From Granulosicoccus sp036478565 (GTDB lineage Bacteria; Pseudomonadota; Gammaproteobacteria; Granulosicoccales; Granulosicoccaceae), in assembly GCA_965224525.1 (NCBI GenBank), contig OZ245050.1, positions 1,116,001 through 1,180,000 of the forward strand: a stretch of DNA of 64,000 bases, given 5' to 3'. The position numbers and the translations under genes are program-made. The notes below the pieces were generated by a model that was not told where the DNA came from, searched no databases, and worked only from the letters and a program-made list of their open reading frames with translations. Positions 26,233-33,897 of the stretch are shown here, one piece after another; the stretch's first letter is position 1; every line of letters starts with the position of its first letter.

Positions 26233-28392
26233 GTGACACGCGCATATCCGCACACCGATCTTGTCAAGCTGGTCAGGGCATATGGGGTGCTTGCGGGCAC
26301 ATCAGACATGGAACGCGTTATTGTCGGCACGCTGTCGCGGCGCTGGATTGCCACTGAAGTAGAGCACCAGGTTCCGTTATCCAGCCTGCCAGCAGCTCTG
26401 TTCAAGACGCAGCGCGGTCGCGATTTGCTGGCAGCCGAGTTGTTTCCTGACGAGGATATCGACCCGGAAACCATTCACCCGGATGAGCTCGACATTGAGA
26501 GTGTCGGGTCTGGACGCCTGATTAACACCAATCGCCTGCCCAAACTGGAGCCTATTATTCACCAGGCGGTACTGGCGGCAAATATGTTGCTGGGTGTACG
26601 ATTGTACGGCTCACACGGGCAGGGCATGCCGTCAATGACACACGATATGATCGTGGCAACCATGCTGCTGGATACTATTGGCAAACCGTATCGATACAGC
26701 GTAATTTCGTCGAACGAGCATGAAATTGTGGACAATAGTTACGTGCAGACCTGGTTTGGAGACTCGGTTGCCAGTCACGTGCGGGCACTGAATGACTACC
26801 TCGCCTTGTTTGTTGCGGCAGTTGATAAAGGCCAGACGCCCCCGACGCCGGAAAATCCGGAAATTGCAACCGTCGTTGCCGCCGTGCAAGCCAGTCATTT
26901 GAGACTGACAGCCCGCGCTGCCGGAGATAAGGTCATCAGTTTTCTTGATACTGCGGGGCGGCTGGATCTGGAGCGCGTCGGCGTGGATTGCAGCAGCGAT
27001 TTTCCTGAACGCCCGTTTCTTGAAAAAGACTACAACCGTACTGTAGCCGCATTCGCCTTGCCTGGGGTCGATCATTATGCGTTGCGCGAGCCACTACGCA
27101 ATACCTTGATGATGGCGGTACGTGATGCGCTGGATGATCCAGCAAAGCGAGAACGATTGTCGGGCAGACGTGGCAAGGCCGTGCACGAGGTTCATATGAA
27201 TCTGCCTGTTATGGAGTACTTTGTTGCGTCAGAGTCGCCTAATTCCATCGAGACAGTGCATTTGGCCAGCCTTGAGATGATGCGCTCTTTGGAAAAAGGC
27301 CGGCGTAAATCCCTCAGTACCATGTCGGCGCATGCATTTCGAATCGTTGCCATAGCAGAGCGTGTGCTGGGGCGCGCGCTGGAGCCGATGATAGTGACGC
27401 TTGCCATGTTGCATGACGTCGTCGAGGACGGCTCATTGCGCGTTACTGGGTATGGCCACTCTTTGCGTAAAATCCAGTTTCGTTTCGGCGGCCCGATGGC
27501 GGCGATGGTATCTGAGCTGACTGACTCCAATGTACATTCGGCGGGTGCCAGTAAGGCCAGAGTCACGCTTAAGCACCCACACCTGTTGTTACCGCAAACG
27601 CAATACAACGTGGCGCGTTTTACCCAGATGAATCCTTCACCCACTGAGGCAGAGGTGCCCTATACGCTGTCCGGTATTGTTATAAAACTGCTGGATACGG
27701 TTGTTTCGCTGGAAGAGGGCATTCGAGACCCCGAACTCATGACCGGCCATTGGCGCTACAGTGGAGCGCGCATTTATTGGGCAGAACGCGCCAGAGGTGC
27801 CATCGTGCACCCATTGATAGAACGCCTTGTCATCGAAATTCAGGAAAGCCAGGTCGATCCAAAATACAGAAACAGGGAACATCATATCAACAATGTGCGG
27901 TTACGAGCTGGACTGGCAATGCTGGAAACCGTACTGATATATCAGGATATGTACGCCATTCAGAATCTCGCCATTCTCGCTCGCGAGTACGGCCTTGATT
28001 CAAGCGAGCGCAATGATTTGATCAAGCTGTTTTTCGATCGCAATGTGGACGAAGCTGTTTTTGACGAGCGTGTACTGAAAGGCTTGCTTGATGATGAACG
28101 GTTGTTTGCAGCATTGGCCTCTGGTCAATTACCCTGTCTGGGATACACAACGCTGTATGCCAAAGATGCACAGAACAATGCGCCGCGAGACGAGTCTACA
28201 TTTCTTGAGTATCGACAGAGTGCGTTGCGCCGACAACAGATGCGCTACGAACTTGGTCTGGATACTGTAAGAAAGCTGAATGCGATGGCGCTCAGGCTTG
28301 AACAAGTCCTTCGTGCGTTTGATAAAACTCTGGAAAAACAGGCGGAGGCACGCTTGGCTTTAGCGGAAAATACACGCGCGGCAGGCGGTTAG
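26233..28392 (+). CDS. large RelA/SpoT-like HD domain protein
   Basis: A 719-residue protein beginning at GTG 26233. Residues 360-490 match the HD hydrolase pattern of RelA/SpoT: His367 (AHAFRI), His394-Asp395 with Glu398-Asp399 (MLHDVVEDG), FGGPMAAMV, and Asp488 (VIKLLDTVVSL, compare VIKLADRLHN). Residues 125-250 look like a second, degenerate copy (THDMIVATMLLDT, FGDSVASHVRAL). No synthetase, TGS or ACT domain is found. The C-terminal 200 residues are helical and unassigned. A pyrophosphohydrolase of (p)ppGpp or a related nucleotide is a fair inference, but the substrate is unknown. Confidence 0.75.
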   Translation: MTRAYPHTDLVKLVRAYGVLAGTSDMERVIVGTLSRRWIATEVEHQVPLSSLPAALFKTQRGRDLLAAELFPDEDIDPETIHPDELDIESVGSGRLINTNRLPKLEPIIHQAVLAANMLLGVRLYGSHGQGMPSMTHDMIVATMLLDTIGKPYRYSVISSNEHEIVDNSYVQTWFGDSVASHVRALNDYLALFVAAVDKGQTPPTPENPEIATVVAAVQASHLRLTARAAGDKVISFLDTAGRLDLERVGVDCSSDFPERPFLEKDYNRTVAAFALPGVDHYALREPLRNTLMMAVRDALDDPAKRERLSGRRGKAVHEVHMNLPVMEYFVASESPNSIETVHLASLEMMRSLEKGRRKSLSTMSAHAFRIVAIAERVLGRALEPMIVTLAMLHDVVEDGSLRVTGYGHSLRKIQFRFGGPMAAMVSELTDSNVHSAGASKARVTLKHPHLLLPQTQYNVARFTQMNPSPTEAEVPYTLSGIVIKLLDTVVSLEEGIRDPELMTGHWRYSGARIYWAERARGAIVHPLIERLVIEIQESQVDPKYRNREHHINNVRLRAGLAMLETVLIYQDMYAIQNLAILAREYGLDSSERNDLIKLFFDRNVDEAVFDERVLKGLLDDERLFAALASGQLPCLGYTTLYAKDAQNNAPRDESTFLEYRQSALRRQQMRYELGLDTVRKLNAMALRLEQVLRAFDKTLEKQAEARLALAENTRAAGG

Positions 28393-28412
28393 TGTATCCG
28401 GCTACCAATCAG

Positions 28413-28748
28413 TCAGTTATACACGGATTCCTTTTGCAAATACTTGACTATCAGATAGTAGAATACCGGTCGCAGCTTGTTGCGTTCACTCATACCAATT
28501 GTATTTATAGCGTGTTGAATGGCGGCATCTGCCTGCGGACCTTCAACTCCCAGTTTTCGTGAAATAAACCGGCTTTTTACATTGTCCAGTTCTTTTTTTT
28601 CAGACGCAGCAACCAGATTAGCGTCTCGATTGTAAAGTGACGGTCCAAGGCCTTTTGCGATCGAAGACAGCAGCTTGCTGTCGCAGTCCACATTCGCAGC
28701 TTGCATTTGCGCCTTGCACTCGACGATGGTCTCATCAAATTTTGACAT
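28413..28748 (-). CDS. DUF2853 family protein
   Basis: A 111-residue protein of the DUF2853 family. Typical segments are AKGLGPSLYNRDANLVA, ELDNVKSRFI and RNKLRPVFYYLIVK, with the tail KESVY. The function of the family is not known. ATG 28748 is preceded by a GAGGTG ribosome site, so I prefer it to the GTG two codons upstream. It converges with the HD gene, leaving 20 bases. Confidence 0.88.
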   Translation of the reverse strand: MSKFDETIVECKAQMQAANVDCDSKLLSSIAKGLGPSLYNRDANLVAASEKKELDNVKSRFISRKLGVEGPQADAAIQHAINTIGMSERNKLRPVFYYLIVKYLQKESVYN

Positions 28749-28857
28749 CAACACCTCACTGTCAGCACTTTACGTAAAACCGTATCGGCAACCATGGGCT
28801 ACTGCGAAGCGCGTGTCAATCCGCGGTTCGCTCTCACCCATGGCGCAATGTTCTCCT

Positions 28858-29742
28858 TCAGGCCAGATCCTGCATGCCCTTGGTTGGCGGTGGTATACGC
28901 CTGTCAGGTGGGATCGCATCGAGCGTCACATTTCCGTGACCGTTGTAGACCAGAAAGTGTTTACCCTTGGCGCGTGCGATCATGGTCATGCCAATCGCTT
29001 CGGCCAATTCAAGACCCATCCGGGTAACGCCGGATCGCGATAGCAGAGTGGGAATGCCCATGAAAGCTGTCTTCATGACGATCTCCGAAGTCAGTCGACC
29101 GGTGGTATAGAAAACCTTGTCGCCGCCATCGACTCCTTCAAGCCACATACGTCCCGAAATAGCATCTGCGGCATTGTGCCGTCCGACATCCTCGATGTGC
29201 ATTAACGAACGGGTCTTGCAACATAAAGCGCAACCATGCACAGCACCGGACACACGATAAACGTCGTTTAGCTGACTGACGTTGCTGATTAATTCATAAA
29301 TCTCGGACTGCCGAATGGATGGCGGGTTAAGTTGCACTTCATACAGCTTGTCGACAGTGCAGCTGAATATGGTGCCTTGACCACAGCCACTGGTCACGAT
29401 GCGGCGCTTCATCTTTTCCTGCCAGTCACTGATACCGGTTCCTGCGTGCGTGGTCACATCGACCAGTTCCCGATCCCAGTCGACCTGCACAGACTGAATA
29501 TCACGAATATCCTCAATGAGTTTTTGATTTCGAATGTAACCCAGGGTCAACGCTTCAGGCTGCGTGCCAAGCGTCATCAGCGTAACGACTTCCATGCCGT
29601 CTACACGTATAGTCAGCGGCAGCTCTCCGGGTACATACACATCCACGGTATCGCCAAATTCATTGACTGCTCGCACACCATGAGCAGGCTGCAGGCCCGA
29701 GTCGCTCATGATCGGTTGATACGATTCTACTTCGGCATTCAT
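28858..29742 (-). CDS. fdhD: FdhD, formate dehydrogenase sulfurtransferase
   Basis: A 294-residue FdhD. It transfers sulfur from IscS to the molybdenum cofactor of formate dehydrogenase, which the enzyme needs for activity. Family marks are the conserved GCGQG loop with downstream SC in FSCTVD, the cofactor-binding VSGAVHGCALC, HIEDVGRHNA and FYTTGRLTSEIVMK. It is divergent from the formate dehydrogenase genes over a 258-base shared region that contains a perfect palindrome. Confidence 0.95.
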   Translation of the reverse strand: MNAEVESYQPIMSDSGLQPAHGVRAVNEFGDTVDVYVPGELPLTIRVDGMEVVTLMTLGTQPEALTLGYIRNQKLIEDIRDIQSVQVDWDRELVDVTTHAGTGISDWQEKMKRRIVTSGCGQGTIFSCTVDKLYEVQLNPPSIRQSEIYELISNVSQLNDVYRVSGAVHGCALCCKTRSLMHIEDVGRHNAADAISGRMWLEGVDGGDKVFYTTGRLTSEIVMKTAFMGIPTLLSRSGVTRMGLELAEAIGMTMIARAKGKHFLVYNGHGNVTLDAIPPDRRIPPPTKGMQDLA

Positions 29743-29878
29743 GCCATCTGATCCTCGGGAATCCTCAATGCTGATTTACGACTGCCTGGGGGGGCTGATT
29801 GCAGTTGCCTGACTGTAAAATGACTGACCAGGCAGCGTCAGCTTCAATCATGTTTTAAAGCCCGAACACTAATCGATC

Positions 29879-29895
29879 TGAGACAATTTGTCTCA
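29879..29895. promoter_or_regulatory. perfect 8-bp palindromic operator candidate
   Basis: TGAGACAA-T-TTGTCTCA is a perfect inverted repeat with one central base between fdhD and the formate dehydrogenase operon, 105 bases upstream of the DUF3305 start. A site of this kind binds a dimeric regulator; the sigma-54-type regulator at 22585 is a possible binder. No strong sigma-54 promoter follows it. Confidence 0.5.
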
Positions 29896-30000
29896 GTTTC
29901 ATCGTGAAGCGGGATAATTTTCTGCGCCTCGATCATATCGTGCCAGTGAATCGTTCTGCAGGACTAGGCCGAAGTGTGAAGGTCGTGCAATAGTGTGTCT

Positions 30001-30597
30001 ATGGCAAATGCAAAAATACGCAGCCAGTTAATTGATGCCAGACAGCAGGGCAGCACAATTCGTTTGAGCTTGCCAGTTACTGTCCTGCTGGAGCGGCGGT
30101 TGATCAAGCGCAAGTTCTGGTCCCTGCCGTCCTGGACGCTGGCTGGCGTGGCGTTCGGCGAACAATTGGCTCATGCAGGTGCCGATGGACGCAAGGTGCG
30201 TGAAACCGAAGCGGGTCAGATCTGGTCATGGTCCGGTTACCACATCACGCTGTACAAGGACGCCTGCGAGCGTTACTGGCACGCTCTGATCGGCGACAAA
30301 CCCAAGGTGTATGTGATTTGCCGAGAAGACATCGATACCAACGATGTTCCACTTGAACCGCTGTTGGTTACGGTAGATTACGATGAGGCTACGGCCTATG
30401 CAGAAACTGACGAACTGGTGCTATCGGCATCTATTCCTGCCGAGTTGTACCGCTATATGGAAGGTTTTGTGCTGGAGCACTATCAGCCAGAACCGTTCAG
30501 GAAACGTAAACGGCGTGATTGGTCTGAAGAGGGCAGGGCAAGAGGCGAGTGCTCGAATGGCCCGGAAGGCGATCGGTCCGGGCGATGGTTGGTATGA
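30001..30597 (+). CDS. DUF3305 protein of the formate dehydrogenase cluster
   Basis: A 198-residue protein that fits the DUF3305 family: LPVTVLLERRLIKRKFWSLP near the start, IWSWSGYHITLYKDACERYW, then VYVICRED. DUF3305 is nearly always next to DUF3306 and formate dehydrogenase genes; its role in enzyme assembly is unproven. The stop overlaps the next ATG (ATGA). The Arg/Glu-rich C-terminal tail is poorly conserved. ATG 30001 is the natural start. Confidence 0.88.
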   Translation: MANAKIRSQLIDARQQGSTIRLSLPVTVLLERRLIKRKFWSLPSWTLAGVAFGEQLAHAGADGRKVRETEAGQIWSWSGYHITLYKDACERYWHALIGDKPKVYVICREDIDTNDVPLEPLLVTVDYDEATAYAETDELVLSASIPAELYRYMEGFVLEHYQPEPFRKRKRRDWSEEGRARGECSNGPEGDRSGRWLV

Positions 30598-31325
30598 GCG
30601 GTACTCAGGAGACTTTTGCTGGCCGCTGGTCTCGACGCAAACAAGCAGTTGCGGCCGAATCGGATACTGCTTTCGTCACTGTACCGGTTCGTGCGGCAGT
30701 TGCTGTGCCTGTTGATATCGCAAATCAGACAATAACCGGCACTGGCATTGCTCCGACTCCTGAGCTGGGCGGCTCATTGCCTGATGCAGGCAGTAGCGAT
30801 GCCGTTCAAGCAAACGAAATTGTGCTGACCGATGCCGATATGCCGTCCATAGACTCCTTGGATTCGGATAGCGAAATCAGCGGATTTTTCAGTGAGGGCG
30901 TATCCGCTGCATTGCGCCAGAGCGCATTGCGTCGTATTTTTTCCTTGCCTGTATACAATGTTCGGGATGGTTTGAACGACTACGATGGCGACTACACGGT
31001 GTTTGAACCGCTGGGCGATACAGTCACGTCCGACATGAAATTTCATACCGCGCGTAAAGAACGCGAGCGTTTGCTGGCGCTGGAAGAAGAGCGGGAAGCT
31101 ACTGAAGCATCAGCAGAGGAAGCGCGGGTAAGCAGTCAGGAACAACCAGCAAGCGTTGAAGAAACATCAGCTGCTGAGTCGCCAGACGAGACGGCTGGTG
31201 ATGCGGCGGATCATGAGTCCGGGGTGCTGGAGAGCGCAGCGGATACTGATGACCTTATTCAGGTAGATACGCGGGAAACAATCGATCTTTCGGATCCAAT
31301 ACCACAGGACACTGATAACGCTTGA
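30594..31325 (+). CDS. DUF3306 protein of the formate dehydrogenase cluster
   Basis: A 243-residue DUF3306 protein. The N-terminus has the family pattern FAGRWSRRKQAV and the middle has ALRRIFSLPVYNVRDGLNDYDGDYT. The C-terminal third is acidic and low complexity (Glu/Ala/Asp), likely disordered. It is translationally coupled to DUF3305 upstream and to the iron-sulfur gene downstream, consistent with a maturation complex. Confidence 0.88.
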   Translation: MSGTQETFAGRWSRRKQAVAAESDTAFVTVPVRAAVAVPVDIANQTITGTGIAPTPELGGSLPDAGSSDAVQANEIVLTDADMPSIDSLDSDSEISGFFSEGVSAALRQSALRRIFSLPVYNVRDGLNDYDGDYTVFEPLGDTVTSDMKFHTARKERERLLALEEEREATEASAEEARVSSQEQPASVEETSAAESPDETAGDAADHESGVLESAADTDDLIQVDTRETIDLSDPIPQDTDNA

Positions 31326-32923
31326 CTGACGTGACAACATCGCAGATTACCTATGTGTCGGCAGGTCACTGTCTGATTGTGGGGGATGTCGAGCAGGCGC
31401 TGGTCGTTGCCGAACAGCTGCCGGGTATTCAATGCACCGTGGTGAGCGTTCATCCAGCGCTGAACACGATAGACAAGCAGCTGATCGACGACTCCGGTAT
31501 GGCTGTATTTACGGTCGCATCGTTGGCATTGAGCGGCTATCTGGGTGCGTACGAGGCGGTGGCAGCGGCCGGTAGTGCAGAGTTGTCGCTGGGTGTATCA
31601 ATTGCACTCGATAATGGTCGTTTTGACTTGATACTTGATCTATCGCATAAGCCGCTCATGCGTGCTTCACTTGCGCCTTTCGGCTACTTCCATACGCCCG
31701 ACGCTGTATCACTTGCGGCGGCGGTATCAGAACTGCCAAATCTGGTTGGTGAGTTCGAGAAGCCGCGGTATTTTGCCTACAACGCCAGTATTTGTGCTCA
31801 TAGTCGTAGCCAGCTGCCCGGCTGCCAGCGGTGTTTGGAAGTGTGTGTCACCGGCGCTATCGATTCGTTGGGCGATGGTATCAAGGTCGATCCGTTTTTG
31901 TGTCAGGGCTGCGGTAGTTGCGCGACAGTTTGTCCAACCGGTGCCATGACCTACGCCTATCCGAATCCCGCTGATGCGATAGAGCGTACCCGTCAAATGC
32001 TGCAAAAAACAGAAACACATCCGCGTGTTTTACTACTACACAGCGAGAACAACCAGGCGGTTGTTGATGCCGCAAATCTACCGGAGAATTTCCTCGCACT
32101 GTTGGTCGAGGAAGTGAGTGCCTTCGGTATCGATTACTGGACAGCCATGCTGACCAGCGGTTTTTCACAGATAGTGCTGTTGAGCGATGCGGCAGCCGAC
32201 GATTTGAATCGACAGGCACTGGCAGGGCAGCAGGCATTGCTGCATCAGTTGCTACAGGGGCTTGGTGTGGATGAGCCGGCGGTGAAGCTGGTTGATTCGA
32301 CATGGTTGGCTGATCGGGAGCACTTGAAAGTTGATTCAACCGCTTTGTCAGCGTTGACAGCAGCGCCGTTTGTTACGCATGGGGACAAACGGCAAACCCT
32401 GCGTATGGCGCTGGACGTGTTGTCCGGGCAATTGAAGCCAGAGGATTCAGTCGTGACCCTCGATAAGGGTGCCCCGTTTGGCCGCATCCATATTAATCAG
32501 AAGGCCTGTACGTTGTGTATGGCCTGTGTATCGACCTGTCCGGCCAAAGCGCTTCTTGATGGCCAGGATACGCCGGCGTTACGCATGATAGAAGCGAATT
32601 GCGTGCAATGTGGGTTGTGTGAAACTGCCTGTCCTGAATCTGCCATTACACTTGAAGCTCGCTATGTCTGGGATAGCGTGGCTGCGCGTCGCATTGATAC
32701 CTTGCATGAAGAAACGCCGTTTAAATGCATCAGTTGCCAGAAGCCATTCGCGACAGATCGCATGATTGAAACGATGCTTGACAAGCTTGGCAGTCACTGG
32801 ATGTTCAGTAACAGAAAGGCTCTGGAGCGGCTTAAGATGTGTGAAGATTGCCGTGTCATGGCGATATTCGACGACCACCCGGAAGGTATGGATGTGCATG
32901 CCAAGGATAAACCAACGGCATGA
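31322..32923 (+). CDS. multi-[4Fe-4S] ferredoxin-like protein
   Basis: A 533-residue protein starting at TTG 31322 (GTG 31331 is an alternative). It carries four ferredoxin motifs: GCQRCLEVC and CQGCGSCATVCPTGAM in the first half, then CTLCMACVSTCPAKAL and CVQCGLCETACPESAI in the second. A C-terminal CISCQKPF...CEDC may bind a metal. There is no signal peptide, so it is cytosolic. The family is found with DUF3305/3306 and formate dehydrogenase; it may pass electrons during cofactor insertion or to the enzyme, but this is inference. Confidence 0.85.
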   Translation: MTDVTTSQITYVSAGHCLIVGDVEQALVVAEQLPGIQCTVVSVHPALNTIDKQLIDDSGMAVFTVASLALSGYLGAYEAVAAAGSAELSLGVSIALDNGRFDLILDLSHKPLMRASLAPFGYFHTPDAVSLAAAVSELPNLVGEFEKPRYFAYNASICAHSRSQLPGCQRCLEVCVTGAIDSLGDGIKVDPFLCQGCGSCATVCPTGAMTYAYPNPADAIERTRQMLQKTETHPRVLLLHSENNQAVVDAANLPENFLALLVEEVSAFGIDYWTAMLTSGFSQIVLLSDAAADDLNRQALAGQQALLHQLLQGLGVDEPAVKLVDSTWLADREHLKVDSTALSALTAAPFVTHGDKRQTLRMALDVLSGQLKPEDSVVTLDKGAPFGRIHINQKACTLCMACVSTCPAKALLDGQDTPALRMIEANCVQCGLCETACPESAITLEARYVWDSVAARRIDTLHEETPFKCISCQKPFATDRMIETMLDKLGSHWMFSNRKALERLKMCEDCRVMAIFDDHPEGMDVHAKDKPTA

Positions 32924-32939
32924 AATATTTGAGAAGAAC

Positions 32940-33587
32940 ATGGAGTATGCCAACTTGGCTATAGATACGGTCGCGCAGCCGGTTAGAAATGAGCAGGAGT
33001 TCCTGGACGATCAGGCGCAGGGCATGCGTGCGGGTGTCTATGAACTGCTGGGCCGTTTGCTTGCGAGTGAGCCGGATGAATCCTTGTTGCAGCTGTTACG
33101 CGATATAGGTGATGTTGATGCCAGTGATGGGCGTATTGGCATGGGCTGGGGACTAATGAAGCAAGCCAGTCAGAAAATTGAAATCGACAAATTGCGTGAC
33201 GAGTATTTCACGCTGTTCATAGGTCTGGGGCGCGGCGAACTGGTACCGTTTGGTTCCTGGTATCTAACCGGGTTCCTGATGGAAAAGCCCGTTGCTGCAC
33301 TACGCACAGACCTTGTCCGGCTTGGCATCGAACGCCAGGATGGTGTACTGGAATCAGAAGATCACATTGCAGCTCTGTGTGATGTTATGGCGATACTCAT
33401 CCGCAGTGGCCAGGAAACCGGTCTGAACGAACAACGAGTATTTTTCGACACCCACATCGCGCCATGGGCAGGGCGATTTTGTAAAGACTTGCAAAATGCT
33501 AAGGCAGCAAATTTCTATCGCTCGGTGGGGTTTTTTGGTGAGAGTTTTTTTGAGTTCGAAGCGCAGTTGCTCGATATGCAGAGTTAA
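32940..33587 (+). CDS. TorD/DmsD-family molybdoenzyme chaperone
   Basis: A 215-residue all-helical TorD-like protein. Typical segments are GVYELLGRLLASEPDE, LRDEYFTLFIGLGRGELVPF and DHIAALCDVMAIL. Such chaperones bind the twin-arginine leader of a molybdoenzyme and hold it until the cofactor is loaded. The client here should be the alpha subunit two genes downstream, which has a TAT leader. ATG 32940 is 16 bases after the previous stop; the open frame extends further upstream inside that gene. Confidence 0.9.
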   Translation: MEYANLAIDTVAQPVRNEQEFLDDQAQGMRAGVYELLGRLLASEPDESLLQLLRDIGDVDASDGRIGMGWGLMKQASQKIEIDKLRDEYFTLFIGLGRGELVPFGSWYLTGFLMEKPVAALRTDLVRLGIERQDGVLESEDHIAALCDVMAILIRSGQETGLNEQRVFFDTHIAPWAGRFCKDLQNAKAANFYRSVGFFGESFFEFEAQLLDMQS

Positions 33588-33635
33588 GTTTCGGATCAGT
33601 TAATACTAGTCAACAAACAAGACGGAGAAAGCAAG

Positions 33636-33845
33636 GTGAAAGAGAAGACGAAGTTCATCAACGCTAACCGACGTGGTTTCCTCAAAGGTGCGGCTGTTGC
33701 CGGTGGTACGGCTGCAGCAGGTGCTGCAATTGCCGATCAGGGTATTGACCAAGCAGCCGATGCACCCGTGCTCACACCGACAGAATCAAAGGGCTACCAC
33801 GAGACCGCACTGGTACGCGAGTACTATAAAAAGGCACGTTTCTGA
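33636..33845 (+). CDS. formate dehydrogenase-region small TAT protein
   Basis: A 69-residue protein, GTG start 33636, whose N-terminus is a twin-arginine signal (NRRGFLKGAAVAGG). The short mature part contains SKGYHETALVREYYKKARF, which fits the small 'formate dehydrogenase region TAT target' family found just upstream of the alpha subunit. Its role is unknown; it may be an accessory subunit of the exported enzyme. The GTG is preceded by GGAGAAAGCAAG. Confidence 0.85.
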   Translation: MKEKTKFINANRRGFLKGAAVAGGTAAAGAAIADQGIDQAADAPVLTPTESKGYHETALVREYYKKARF

Positions 33846-33897
33846 TGATTGGCCATGACATGCTGACAAAAAAATACCGACACGGCTGGAGAACGCT

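Noticed and set aside
29912..29925. GG-N10-GC pattern as a sigma-54 promoter for the formate operon
   Set aside because: Only GG and TGC match; the rest of the -24 and -12 elements do not, so I do not call it.
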